Assembly: GCF_024305245.1 (NCBI RefSeq) | Contig: NZ_JAMWYX010000012.1 | Location: 50,795-114,794, forward strand | Direction of reading: 5' to 3' | Length of the DNA stretch: 64,000 nucleotides | Source: Erythrobacter sp. | Lineage (GTDB): Bacteria > Pseudomonadota > Alphaproteobacteria > Sphingomonadales > Sphingomonadaceae | The notes under the pieces: generated by a model | What the model saw: only the letters and a program-made list of their open reading frames with translations | Told to the model about the DNA's origin: nothing | The model's database searches: none | Part shown: one piece after another, positions 1 through 7,831 of the stretch | How positions within the stretch are numbered: position 1 is the first letter of the stretch | Layout of the letters: each line of letters starts with the position of its first letter | Program-made: the position numbers and the translations under genes

Positions 1-1
1 G

Positions 2-346
2 CCCGAGCCGTTCCTCACCATTATGCCCGCTTGGGTACCCGCGCCCGAAGCGGTGGTGCTGTTGACGGGTGTGGCCGAGGTACTCGGCGCGATCGGGCTG
101 GTGCAGCCTTTCTTACCGCAAGTGCGGCGTGCGGCGGGATGGGGGCTGGCGCTTTATGCGCTATGCGTATGGCCTGCCAATATCAACCACTTCATCATCG
201 ACATGGCGCGCGCCGACGGCGGGCTGGGCCTTGGCTATCACGTCCCGCGCATGTTCGCGCAGCCGGTGATCATCTGGTTGGCCGTGTGGGTCAGCCGCGA
301 TCCGGCAGCGCCCCGCCAGACCGGATCAGCGCAAACGCCCGGCTGA
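2..346 (+). CDS. DoxX-like small membrane protein (5' partial)
   Basis: The reading frame is open to the left edge, so the gene begins outside the window. The first in-frame ATG at 23 is internal, because residues before it (PEPFLTI) already fit the family. The visible part reads 'PAWVPAPEAVVLLTG' and then 'AEVLGAIGL', the usual middle of DoxX-family four-helix inner-membrane proteins, followed by 'NINHFIID' and a last hydrophobic helix. DoxX relatives have been linked to thiol or redox stress and to quinol oxidases, but their function is mostly unknown. A GC-rich hairpin follows the stop. Confidence 0.75.
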   Translation, partial: PEPFLTIMPAWVPAPEAVVLLTGVAEVLGAIGLVQPFLPQVRRAAGWGLALYALCVWPANINHFIIDMARADGGLGLGYHVPRMFAQPVIIWLAVWVSRDPAAPRQTGSAQTPG

Positions 347-355
347 AACGCAAAA

Positions 356-386
356 CGGCGCGCGACCCATGACAGGCCGCGCGCCG
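356..386. terminator. Hairpin between convergent genes
   Basis: The arms CGGCGCGCG (356-364) and CGCGCGCCG (378-386) are perfect 9-bp complements around a 13-base loop. They lie between the ends of the DoxX-like gene (+) and the SWIB gene (-), so the hairpin could stop transcription both ways. No strong T-run follows on either strand. Confidence 0.5.
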
Positions 387-423
387 CTTGTGTTGAGCCC
401 CGCCATGAAGCGGAGCATCAAGC

Positions 424-675
424 TCAGGTGAGGTGCTTGGAAACAGCAGCGGTCATCTTGAACATCGAGATCTGGTCCTTGCCGATCACGGCGCCAAGCT
501 TGGCATCGGGATTGATCTGACGCTTGTCCTTGCTGTCCTGCAGGTTGTTCGCCTTGATGTATTCCCAGACCTTCGAGGTGACCTGTGCGCGGGTCATCGG
601 GCCTTTGCCGATCACCGCTTCGAGGTCTCCGGAAAGCTGCACCGGCTTCTGCAGTGCGTTGGTCGTGCCAGCCAT
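424..675 (-). CDS. SWIB/MDM2 domain protein
   Basis: An 83-residue protein made of a single SWIB domain. After a short N-terminus, 'LQKPVQLSGDLEAVIGK' leads into 'MTRAQVTSKVWEYIKANNLQD', then 'INPDAKLGAVIGKDQISMFKM', which matches stand-alone bacterial SWIB proteins. In eukaryotes this fold mediates protein contacts in chromatin remodelling. Stand-alone bacterial copies occur in chlamydiae and alphaproteobacteria and are suspected to be DNA-associated, without a settled role. The start has a good AAGGGA ribosome site 9 bases upstream. It lies 31 bases behind the PEBP gene on the same strand and may be co-transcribed. Confidence 0.9.
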   Translation of the reverse strand: MAGTTNALQKPVQLSGDLEAVIGKGPMTRAQVTSKVWEYIKANNLQDSKDKRQINPDAKLGAVIGKDQISMFKMTAAVSKHLT

Positions 676-706
676 GTTCTACTCCCTTGTATTTGTGGCA
701 GGTTAG

Positions 707-1294
707 TCAAATATCGTCATCATCGAAGCCCGCATCTTCCCCCGCACCGCCCGTGAAGGTGGCCGGAAGTACCGCGCAGGCCGTTATGGTCCCTTGCAAT
801 GATGCGAGCAGTTCCGCGCGGCTTGCCCCGGGCATCAGCACCAGCGGCAAGTCGGTAGCGAAAATCTGAAACAGGTAGTGGCGCTGTTCGCCTGCGGGCG
901 GATCGGGCAGCAGCCATTCGGAATTGCCGAATGCGTTCTTGCCGGTGCGCGGGGGAACTTCGCCCTCGAGCAGCTTTCCGCGCTGTGCGGGCAGACCCCA
1001 CACCAGCCAGTGGCACGCAGGTTCGGCCGCATCGCTCGACGCTTCCTCGACCACGATCACCAATTCGTGCGATCCCGGCGGCGGCGCGCTCCATTCCAGC
1101 GGCGGGGCGACGGCGTCTTCCTCGGTCGCGGTGAAGCTGGGATCGAGTTCATCGCCCGCGCGAAACGCCGGGCTGGTCAGTGCAAATCCGCTGCGACCCA
1201 ACGCCTGCGCCGAGCCGAGCGCAGCCACCGCAAGACCGGGATGGCGCGCCGCAGCAGGCACATTCGAGGTGAGCCAGGCCGGGAATTCAGTCAT
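707..1294 (-). CDS. YbhB/YbcL-family (PEBP, Raf-kinase-inhibitor-like) protein
   Basis: A 195-residue protein of the phosphatidylethanolamine-binding fold. The central part 'PPLEWSAPPPGSHELVIVVEE' followed by 'CHWLVWGLPAQ' and 'YLFQIFATD' matches bacterial YbhB/YbcL, which bind small anionic ligands. The cellular role of the bacterial members is unclear. There is no signal peptide. A GAGGACA ribosome site precedes the ATG. It is followed by the SWIB gene on the same strand. Confidence 0.88.
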   Translation of the reverse strand: MTEFPAWLTSNVPAAARHPGLAVAALGSAQALGRSGFALTSPAFRAGDELDPSFTATEEDAVAPPLEWSAPPPGSHELVIVVEEASSDAAEPACHWLVWGLPAQRGKLLEGEVPPRTGKNAFGNSEWLLPDPPAGEQRHYLFQIFATDLPLVLMPGASRAELLASLQGTITACAVLPATFTGGAGEDAGFDDDDI

Positions 1295-1533
1295 GATTCT
1301 GTCGTTTCATTGTCCTCGTGCTAGTCCCATCCAGCGCGAGAAACGAGACTTTCGAGCGCAGTTTTCGCCGGTTTCTGCGGAAAACCCTGCAATAGCAGGC
1401 AAAAACAGCACAAGTGTGGTATTTTTGGGCCACTGATGCGGCGCGGCTTGCCCTCGATGCAAAGACATTGCATCCAAGGGAACCACACCAAACAAGCTCC
1501 CACCCCCCTCTCCCACCGGAGTCGCATCCCAAA

Positions 1534-3012
1534 ATGACAGTATCTCGCGCTGCGCTCAGCACCATTCTTGCCTGTGCACTGATTGGCTGCGGCGGAGGAG
1601 GATCATCGGCCCCGCCGATCTCGGGCGGGGCGTCACCCACCCCGACACCTACGCCGACACCGACGACATCCGCATGTTCGTTACGGGCGCAGCAGGATTT
1701 CGCCGACAGCGTCCTCAACGAATGGTACCTGTTCCCCGACCTGCTCGCCAATGCCAATCCGGCGAGCTTCAGCGCGCTGCAGGACTATCTCGACGCGCGC
1801 GTCGCGCCCGCCCGTGCGCAGAACCGTGATCGCTTCTTCACCTTCGCCACCTCGATCGCGGAAGAGAACGCGCTGATCAATTCCGGCGCGAGCGCAGGGT
1901 TCGGTATTCGCCTGTTCTACGACACCTCGAACAACCGCGTGTTCGTTACCGAAGCTTTCGAAGCGGGTAACGGCTTTGCCGCCGGGCTCGACCGGGGAAG
2001 CGAGATCACCGCTATCGGCACCTCAACCGCCAACCTGCAAAGCGTCGCCACGCTGATGGCGAGCGGCGGGCCGCAGGCGGTGGTCAACGCGCTCGGCCCC
2101 AGCACCGCTGGGACGGCCCGCATCCTGCGTTTCGTCCAGCCGGACGGTGCGACCATCGAACGCAGCATTACCAAAACCGAGTTCGCATTAGATCCAATAT
2201 CGAACCGCTATGGCACGCAGGTGCTGGATGATGGAGGCAAGCGGGTCGGCTATCTCAATCTGCGCACGTTCATCATTGCCGACGCGGCAACCCAGTTGCG
2301 GCAGGCCTTCGGCCAGTTTGCGGCGCAGGGGGTGACCGAACTGATCATCGATCTGCGTTACAATGGCGGCGGGTTGATCAATGTGGCCGATACGATGGGC
2401 GATCTGATGGGGTCGGGCCGGGTCGGGCAGGTCTGGAGCCGGACCGTGCTGCGCCCTTCAAAGGCCGCAGAGAACGAAACCCGCCTGTTCCAGAGCGAGG
2501 CGAATGCCATCGCCCCCACCCGCATCGCCTTCATCACCACCAATGCCAGCGCTTCGGCCAGCGAGCTGGTAGTCAACGCGATGATTCCTTACCTCGGCGA
2601 CAATATGGCGCTGATAGGCGGCAACACCTTCGGCAAACCGGTCGGCCAGTTCGGCTTCGACCTTGAAACTTGCGACCTCAGGGTGCGCGCGGTGACCTTG
2701 CAAACGGTCAACGCCAATGACGAGGGCGAGTATTTCAGCGGCCTTGCCGGCGTCGTCCCGAACACCTGCCGCGCGCCGGATGATATCTCCCGTCCGCTGG
2801 GCGACCCGCGCGAAGCCTCGATATCGGTCGCGCTCGACTTCCTGGCCGGACGTTCGTGCATGGCCATCGGACAGAGCGGAACGGGCGATACCGCCAGCAG
2901 CGGTGCCAATGCGTCGCAGCGCAGCACTTCAATGATCGACCTGCCCGAAACCGAAGCGCTGCGACCAACCCGCCCCAGCCCCGCACAGATCGACATCCCC
3001 GGCCTGTTCTGA
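1534..3012 (+). CDS. S41-family (C-terminal processing) peptidase, lipoprotein
   Basis: A secreted serine protease of 492 residues. The ATG at 1534 gives a clean lipoprotein signal (ILACALIGC, lipobox LIGC, then a Gly/Ser run and a Thr-Pro linker). An in-frame ATG 40 codons upstream adds a non-signal sequence and is unlikely to be used. A PDZ-like region carries 'SAGFGIRL', followed by the S41 core 'DLRYNGGG'. The nucleophile lies in 'SASASEL' with the general-base Lys in 'FGKPVGQ'; Ser and Lys are 25 residues apart, as in Prc/CtpA. It probably degrades or processes envelope proteins from the membrane surface. Confidence 0.88.
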   Translation: MTVSRAALSTILACALIGCGGGGSSAPPISGGASPTPTPTPTPTTSACSLRAQQDFADSVLNEWYLFPDLLANANPASFSALQDYLDARVAPARAQNRDRFFTFATSIAEENALINSGASAGFGIRLFYDTSNNRVFVTEAFEAGNGFAAGLDRGSEITAIGTSTANLQSVATLMASGGPQAVVNALGPSTAGTARILRFVQPDGATIERSITKTEFALDPISNRYGTQVLDDGGKRVGYLNLRTFIIADAATQLRQAFGQFAAQGVTELIIDLRYNGGGLINVADTMGDLMGSGRVGQVWSRTVLRPSKAAENETRLFQSEANAIAPTRIAFITTNASASASELVVNAMIPYLGDNMALIGGNTFGKPVGQFGFDLETCDLRVRAVTLQTVNANDEGEYFSGLAGVVPNTCRAPDDISRPLGDPREASISVALDFLAGRSCMAIGQSGTGDTASSGANASQRSTSMIDLPETEALRPTRPSPAQIDIPGLF

Positions 3013-3039
3013 CGCCGCTTTGGGCCGCAGCCTGTCGGT

Positions 3040-3471
3040 TCAGGGTGCGGCGTCCCCGGTGAAAGGCTGGCCGGTGGTATAGCCGCAGCCCATCAGGGTC
3101 TCCTCGCCCACCACAATCGTGGCGACATACGGGAAGGTGCGATTGCTCATCCCGTCGCTGCAATCGCCGGGGGTGAGCGTGGCGGTGAAGGCATCGCCGT
3201 TCAACTCGCCGGTAAAGCCCAGCCCGTTATTTCCGGCAAAGCGGTTGACGGCAAACCGCGTGCCGCCCGGATTATCGGGCGTCATCCACACCGCCTCGCC
3301 TTGCTTGATGCGGGCAGTCCAGAAGGGCTCGGTTCCCGCGAGTGTGACCACTTCGGTCGGCGCAACAGCGTCGAAGGTCTTGCCATCGGGGTCGATTCCA
3401 TCATCGGCAGGGGTGCAGGCAGCCGCCAGCAGTGCGGCGGAAAGCGACGCGTAACGAAGGCGGGCGGACAT
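3040..3471 (-). CDS. COG3650-like envelope lipoprotein
   Basis: A 143-residue lipoprotein. The start at 3471 is chosen because it has an AGGAG site and begins a typical signal (MSARLRYASL...LLAAAC). An upstream in-frame ATG at 3567 has neither. The mature part contains 'GTEPFWTARI' and 'FPYVATIVVGEETLMGCGY', hallmarks of small secreted proteins of the COG3650 type found in Sphingomonadales. The biochemical function is unknown. It is followed on the same strand by no close gene; the fasciclin gene upstream ends in its own hairpin. Confidence 0.65.
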   Translation of the reverse strand: MSARLRYASLSAALLAAACTPADDGIDPDGKTFDAVAPTEVVTLAGTEPFWTARIKQGEAVWMTPDNPGGTRFAVNRFAGNNGLGFTGELNGDAFTATLTPGDCSDGMSNRTFPYVATIVVGEETLMGCGYTTGQPFTGDAAP

Positions 3472-3551
3472 GGCGAAACTCCTGTTGCCGATCGGTCTGG
3501 ATAGGCCTGTATCGCATGGCAAAGCGCCGCAGCGAAGCCCGACAAAGCAAA

Positions 3552-3581
3552 GGGCGGACCGCGCCATCGCGCAATCCGCCC
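3552..3581 (-). terminator. Rho-independent-like terminator of the fasciclin gene
   Basis: On the minus strand GGGCGGA (3581-3575) pairs with TCCGCCC (3558-3552), followed by the T-rich sequence TTTGCTTTG. It lies just downstream of the fasciclin stop codon. Confidence 0.55.
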
Positions 3582-3608
3582 CGTGAAGTGCTTGGTTGCC
3601 GGTTTGGC

Positions 3609-4178
3609 TTATTGCGGCATCAGCACGGTATCGATCACGTGAATGACGCCGTTCGATGCCGCCACGTCGGTCGCGGTCACATTGGCGGTGTTGCCAGCCG
3701 CATCGGTCAGCACCACGCCGCCATCGGCAACCGTTGCGGTCAGCGTGCCGCCGCCGACGGTGGTGATGGTGTAACCGGCATCGCCTGCTTCGGCGATCGC
3801 GGCGGTCAGCGTGGCCGCGTCAACCGAACCATCGACCACGTGGTAGGTCAGGATCGAAGCAAGCGTTTCGGTATCCTCGGTGGTCAGCTGTTCCACGGTG
3901 CCTTCGGGCAGCTTGCCAAAGGCATCATTGGTCGGCGCGAACACCGTGTACGGGCCAGCGCCCGAGAGGGTTTCGCCAAGATCGGCGGCGGTTACCGCGG
4001 CGACCAGCGTCGAAAAGGTTTCATCGCCCTGCGCGACTTCGACGATGTTGCCGGTTGCGGTCGCGTCTTCGGTCATCGCAGTGGTGTCAGCCGCGGTATC
4101 ATCAGCAGGGGTTTCGCTGGCGCAGGCAGTCAGAGCAAGTGCGACGGCCGAAACGAGAGTGAATTGCATGATCTTCAT
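3609..4178 (-). CDS. Fasciclin (FAS1) domain lipoprotein
   Basis: A 189-residue protein with a lipoprotein signal (MKIMQFTLVS...LTAC), an acidic Thr/Asp/Ala linker, and one FAS1 domain. The conserved first motif is 'GPYTVFAPTNDAF' and the second is 'NGVIHVIDTVLMP'. FAS1 domains mediate adhesion or small-ligand contacts at cell surfaces. The start at 4178 is preceded by AAGGA and begins the signal; an upstream ATG at 4235 would disrupt it. It is divergent from the photolyase-like gene, with 222 bp between them. Confidence 0.9.
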   Translation of the reverse strand: MKIMQFTLVSAVALALTACASETPADDTAADTTAMTEDATATGNIVEVAQGDETFSTLVAAVTAADLGETLSGAGPYTVFAPTNDAFGKLPEGTVEQLTTEDTETLASILTYHVVDGSVDAATLTAAIAEAGDAGYTITTVGGGTLTATVADGGVVLTDAAGNTANVTATDVAASNGVIHVIDTVLMPQ

Positions 4179-4336
4179 GAAAATGGTCCTTGATTGCGCC
4201 CGAAGGCCTTGGTTCGTCCCGATGACACAGCGCACCGGGGACGACCGGGCTTGGCACCGAAATGGCGCTGCCCGTTCATTCCCTCAATGATTGGATGCGG
4301 CGGAGGTTCCGAACCTTTCGCAACGTGAAGCTCCGG

Positions 4337-4377
4337 CCCGGAACTTTGCCCCGGAACTTTGCCCCCGGAACTTTGCC
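4337..4377 (+). repeat. Three tandem 13-14 bp repeats containing GGAAC
   Basis: The unit CCCGGAACTTTGCC occurs three times head to tail, with one C shared between copies 1 and 2. The array ends 24 bases before the ATG of the photolyase-like gene. Each copy contains GGAAC, the -35 element of alphaproteobacterial EcfG-type promoters. The third GGAAC (4367-4371) is followed 16 bases later by GGTT, one mismatch from the CGTT -10 element. Whether this is a promoter, an operator or a slipped duplication cannot be told from sequence. Confidence 0.6.
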
Positions 4378-4400
4378 AATGCGGCAGGGTTGCTTGCCCC

Positions 4401-5645
4401 ATGAACTGGAGCCCCACCCGCGAGCATGCGCTTGCACGCCTTGCCGAATTCCTGCCCGCTGCGGGCACCACCTATGCCCAACGGCGCAATGCGGACGATG
4501 GCCCGTCAGCCAGCGGGCGCAGCAATGTCTCGCAGCTATCGCCGTGGCTACACGCCGGCGTCCTGGGCGAGGCCGAAGTGCTGGAGGCAGTGCTGGCGCA
4601 GCATGGCCCGCGGGCGGCCGAGAAGTTCATCGCCGAGGTGTTCTGGCGCATCTACTTCAAGGGCTACCTCGAACAACGTCCGGGCGTCTGGGACAGCTAC
4701 CGCGAAGGCCGCGATGCAGCGCTGTCGGCGATGGAAGCCAATGCCGGCCTGCGCAAGGCCTATGCCGAAGCCACCGAAGGGCGCACCGGCATCGCGGCTT
4801 TCGATGTCTGGGCGCGCGAGCTGGCCGAGACCGGTTACCTCCACAACCACGCGCGGATGTGGTTCGCGAGCATCTGGATCTTCACCCTGCGGCTCGACTG
4901 GCAGCTGGGCGCGGACTTCTTCCTGCGGCACCTGCTGGACGGCGATGCTGCATCGAACACCTTGTCGTGGCGCTGGGTTGCGGGGCTTCATACCCGCGGC
5001 AAGCACTACCTCGCGCAGGCAGACAACATCGCCCGCTACACTGCCGGGCGTGCGGGAGGCCCGCTGACTGCCGACGGGTTGGCGCAGGACGCCGAGCCGT
5101 TGACCGAGCCGCATGACCACCCTCGCGGCCTGCCCGATCTGCCGCCGCCGGTGACGCCCGCAGAGCTTGGCGCGCCATACGCGCTGCTGCTGCATGACGA
5201 GGCGGCGCATCATGCACCGCTCGCCGCACCGCTCGTTCAGGCCGCTGCACCTGCACTGGTGATCGGCGCAAGCCGCCCGCAGGCACGCTCGCCCGGAGCG
5301 GTGGGCTTGCCCGCCCGGCGCTTTACCGAAGCGGCAATGACCGGCGGAATGGCGGAGGCAGCGGCGGCGTTCGGTTGTCCCGCCGCCGTGTGGCAGCCGG
5401 GCGAACCGATCGAGCCGCTGCTGGCGCAGGCCGGGATCGCGCTTCTGGCGGTGCCTTACCTGCCCGCCGGCTGGACCCGCGACGCGCTCGCGCCCGGTCT
5501 AGCCGCGCTGGCAGAGCAGGGCCGCGTCGTCTTTCTGCTCGGCGACCTCGACCGCGCTACCTGGCCGTTAGCCAAGGCGGGTTTCTTCGGGGTCGCCAAG
5601 CAGATCGACGCGCTGCTGGGGGAATGCGGGATCGGGGGCGGTTAG
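4401..5645 (+). CDS. Photolyase/cryptochrome-type FAD-binding protein lacking the N-terminal antenna domain
   Basis: A 414-residue protein that begins directly with the helical FAD-binding domain of the photolyase family: 'NVSQLSPWLHAG', 'FIAEVFWRIYFKGYL', 'GYLHNHARMWFASIW' and 'LDGDAASNTLSWRWVAGLH'. These match the flavin-contacting segments of photolyases (LSPYL, ELxWREF, HNRLRM, DGDxAxNxxxWQW). No N-terminal Rossmann antenna-binding domain precedes it. Instead, about 160 C-terminal residues alternate strands and helices ('PYALLLHDEAAHH', 'ALVIGASRP', 'GRVVFLLGDLD', 'WPLAKAGFFGVAKQID') and resemble a Rossmann-type domain, suggesting a swapped order. Repair or light-sensing activity is not shown. 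No clear ribosome site precedes 4401. Confidence 0.8.
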   Translation: MNWSPTREHALARLAEFLPAAGTTYAQRRNADDGPSASGRSNVSQLSPWLHAGVLGEAEVLEAVLAQHGPRAAEKFIAEVFWRIYFKGYLEQRPGVWDSYREGRDAALSAMEANAGLRKAYAEATEGRTGIAAFDVWARELAETGYLHNHARMWFASIWIFTLRLDWQLGADFFLRHLLDGDAASNTLSWRWVAGLHTRGKHYLAQADNIARYTAGRAGGPLTADGLAQDAEPLTEPHDHPRGLPDLPPPVTPAELGAPYALLLHDEAAHHAPLAAPLVQAAAPALVIGASRPQARSPGAVGLPARRFTEAAMTGGMAEAAAAFGCPAAVWQPGEPIEPLLAQAGIALLAVPYLPAGWTRDALAPGLAALAEQGRVVFLLGDLDRATWPLAKAGFFGVAKQIDALLGECGIGGG

Positions 5646-5661
5646 GCCCCCCGAAACCCGG

Positions 5662-6012
5662 TTAGATCGTCTTGTCGGGTGAAGGGTCGTGGCGGTGCCG
5701 CTCGGCCTTGCCGAACACGCGCTCCAGCCGTTCGGCCATGGTATTGGCGGCGATCCGCGCCGCGCCATCGACATCGGGCGCCTTGCCGGTCACGCCGATC
5801 GGGCGACCGCCACGCGGGCGCGCTTCGATGGTGCAATGCTTGTCGTCGGCGCCGTGCTTGCGCCCGTTGACATCGGTGACATGCACTTCAAGCCGGGTGA
5901 GCCGATCCTCGAACCGCGCCAGCTTTTGCCGGACCTGCTGTTCGATCCGCTCAGCGACGTTTTCCGTTCCCATTACCGAACTATCGGTGTTGAACTGGAA
6001 TTGCATTGTCAT
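5662..6012 (-). CDS. HPF/RaiA-family ribosome-associated protein
   Basis: A 116-residue protein of the ribosome hibernation factor fold: 'ERIEQQVRQKLARFEDRLTR' followed by 'LEVHVTDVNG' and 'CTIEARPRGGRPI', then an amphipathic helix and a charged tail. Family members bind the 30S decoding region and help store idle ribosomes in stationary phase. The ATG has a strong AGGAGG-type site (AGGAGGATAGCGC). It lacks the long C-terminal dimerisation domain of long-form HPF. Convergent with the photolyase-like gene. Confidence 0.82.
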   Translation of the reverse strand: MTMQFQFNTDSSVMGTENVAERIEQQVRQKLARFEDRLTRLEVHVTDVNGRKHGADDKHCTIEARPRGGRPIGVTGKAPDVDGAARIAANTMAERLERVFGKAERHRHDPSPDKTI

Positions 6013-6104
6013 GCGCTATCCTCCTGTCCTTGTTTTGGTTTTGTATCGACACAACCAATATGGGACGCGAGGTAGCCGGTTTCCAGAGGAAACCGCGTCG
6101 GATG

Positions 6105-6374
6105 TCAGATGCTTTCGCTTTCGGTCTCGGATTCGTCTTCGGCCTCAAGCTCGGCCTCGGCTTCAGCCGCTTCGGCTTCGGCAGCGCGCTTTTCTGCGCG
6201 CACATTATCCGCCTTGGCCCGCTGCACGGCAGTCTTGCGTGCCTGTTCGGCCAGCCCGCGCCAGGTCTTTTCCGAACGCAGCTCACGCTCGCGCACGTTG
6301 TCCAGCGTCGCGGCATCGGCGAGAGCGGCTGCCTCGTCTGCGCGTTCGCAGTAGAATTCGTAGGTCTGGGCCAT
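6105..6374 (-). CDS. Small acidic coiled-coil protein, unrecognised
   Basis: An 89-residue protein starting MAQTYEFYCERADEAAALAD. The central part 'NVRERELRSEKTWRGLAEQAR' is helical, and the tail is almost only Ala and Glu with a Ser/Glu end. Similar short proteins recur in sphingomonads but I do not know a function. The start at 6374 has GGCAGGA 10 bases upstream; a longer in-frame start at 6437 would run into the hairpin following the cold-shock gene. It lies downstream of that gene on the same strand. Confidence 0.6.
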   Translation of the reverse strand: MAQTYEFYCERADEAAALADAATLDNVRERELRSEKTWRGLAEQARKTAVQRAKADNVRAEKRAAEAEAAEAEAELEAEDESETESESI

Positions 6375-6420
6375 GGGGTGGGTATCCTGCCGGGTTGGAG
6401 GGAGAGGCGGGAAAGCGGTG

Positions 6421-6452
6421 GAGCGGGAGAGCGCCAATGCACCCTCCCGCTC
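6421..6452 (-). terminator. Hairpin after the cold-shock gene
   Basis: The arms GAGCGGGA (6421-6428) and TCCCGCTC (6445-6452) are perfect complements and start 11 bases after the cold-shock stop codon. There is no T-run, so it may attenuate transcription or protect the mRNA rather than fully terminate. Confidence 0.45.
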
Positions 6453-6462
6453 CGGTATTCGG

Positions 6463-6675
6463 TCAGTCAGCTGCCGAAAGGTTCACAGCGCTTTCCTTGC
6501 CATTACGGCCGCGCTCGAGTTCGAAGTTCAGACGCTGGTCCTTTTCGAGGCTGTGCATGCCGGCTGCCTGAACGGCAGTGATATGCACGAAGCTGTCGGA
6601 CGAGCCATCGTCGGGCTGGATGAAACCATAGCCCTTGTCGGCGTTGAAGAACTTTACGGTTCCGGTCTTGCTCAT
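6463..6675 (-). CDS. CspA-family cold-shock protein
   Basis: A 70-residue single cold-shock domain: 'MSKTGTVKFFNADKGYGFI' contains RNP1 (KGYGFI) and 'DSFVHITAV' contains RNP2. This is a nucleic-acid chaperone that melts RNA structures. An AAAGGAAC ribosome site lies just upstream. The several hundred bases of upstream DNA contain no gene, so a long structured leader, common for csp genes, is possible but unproven. Confidence 0.95.
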   Translation of the reverse strand: MSKTGTVKFFNADKGYGFIQPDDGSSDSFVHITAVQAAGMHSLEKDQRLNFELERGRNGKESAVNLSAAD

Positions 6676-7357
6676 GCGATGTTCCTTTCAAGAACATTTC
6701 GTGACCCGCCACACCATGCAGCGGGGAAGTGCGTCAGTTCGTCCGATGAAAGGAAGTCGTCGTCTGGTTAACGCCGGGGGCCATACGGCCAAGCGGCGGA
6801 GCGCAAATTTCGAAGTCCGTCGCAAATTTCGACGTCAGCGAGGGAGCATTTAGCATGGATTGTGTGAAACGCCTAATTTGAGTGGTGAGCACGAAGGTGT
6901 CGCCTGTACTCCGCGCGTTTTTTGCTTTGCGTCCGGCCCTCCGGCCGGACGTCCTCGGTGCTGTTTCCTCCGCTTCGCTCCGGAGCACCTGCGGGCGGGC
7001 GGTCGCCCTTGCGGTGCCTTTGGCACCGTTTGGCTTGCGTGGTTTGCGAGGTTGGTTGCGGGTCGGGTTGTGCGGGGCGCGACCGTCTGTTCGCCTCCGT
7101 GTAGGAGACACATGAGACACTGTCCAGGAACCGAAAACCTGCGCCCGCTATGCGCCTGCGCGATGGGCGTGGGCGCGTGCGATTCGGTGCGGGGTGCGGA
7201 CTTGGGGTGCATCGGCGCAGGATGGCGCGGATCGGGGGGTGTAGGAAAGAGTCTCGCGCCATTTACCGCGCCCGCCGCGCTGGGTGATCGTGATTGGTCG
7301 CGTTTTCCGAGTCGCCGGGTGTTTCCACCCGGCCCCAAAACGCTCTAGGCTGGCACG
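6676..7357. other. 682-bp non-coding interval, GC-rich and palindrome-bearing
   Basis: No reading frame here has a convincing protein. The near side must hold the csp promoter. The middle (about 6935-7015) contains short complementary blocks such as CGTCCGGC...GCCGGACG and TCCGCTTCGCTCCGGA. A 26-base block at 6989-7014 recurs at 26004-26029 in opposite orientation with one mismatch. At 7105-7120 GAGACAC occurs twice, two bases apart. No transposase remnant is visible. Confidence 0.5.
6989..7014 (-). repeat. Dispersed GC-rich repeat, copy 1
   Basis: Read on the minus strand this is CCGCAAGGGCGACCGCC followed by CGCCCGCAG. It matches 26004-26029 (+) with a single C/T difference over 26 bases. 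Both copies are intergenic. Confidence 0.55.
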
Positions 7358-7831
7358 ATGTCACCCGCCCCCATCACCATCCTGATCGACGCCGATGCCT
7401 GCCCGGTGAAGGACGAGATCTACCGCGTTGCCGAACGCTTCCGCGCCGAGGTGCGCGTGGTCAGCAACGCGGCCTTCCGCATCCCCGTGTCCCCGCGCAT
7501 CAAGCGGGTGGTGGTATCGGACAGCTTCGACGCAGCGGATGACTGGATCGCCGAGGCCGCCGAGGCGCTGCCCGCACACACCTGCGTGGTCATCACCGGC
7601 GACATCCTGCTGGCCGAACGGTGCCTGAAGGCCGGCGCGCGGGTGCTGAAACACAACGGCGAAGAATTCAGCCCCGCCAGCATCGGCGGCGCCATCGCCA
7701 CCCGCGCGATCATGGCCGACCTGCGCGCAGGCATGGACGGGGTCGGCGGCGGCCCTGCGCCGTTCAGCAAGGCGGACCGCTCGCGGTTCTTGCAGGCGCT
7801 CGACCGGGTGCTGGTGGGGTTGGGGCGTTAG
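7358..7831 (+). CDS. YaiI/YqxD (UPF0178, DUF188) family protein
   Basis: A 157-residue protein with the family's opening 'ILIDADACPVKDEIYRVAER', then 'VVSNAAFRIP', 'DAADDWIAE' and 'VVITGDILLAERCLKAGA'. The fold is PIN-like with conserved acidic residues, suggesting a nuclease, but no activity is established. The stop overlaps the stop of the alkB gene on the other strand by four bases. Confidence 0.92.
   Translation: MSPAPITILIDADACPVKDEIYRVAERFRAEVRVVSNAAFRIPVSPRIKRVVVSDSFDAADDWIAEAAEALPAHTCVVITGDILLAERCLKAGARVLKHNGEEFSPASIGGAIATRAIMADLRAGMDGVGGGPAPFSKADRSRFLQALDRVLVGLGR

Noticed and set aside
7101..7125. Insertion-sequence end suggested by GAGACAC direct repeats
   Set aside because: No matching second end, no target duplication and no transposase fragment.
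6734..7348. Several overlapping open frames on both strands in the 682-bp gap
   Set aside because: They are Arg/Pro/Ala-rich translations of GC-rich repeats, lack ribosome sites and resemble no family.
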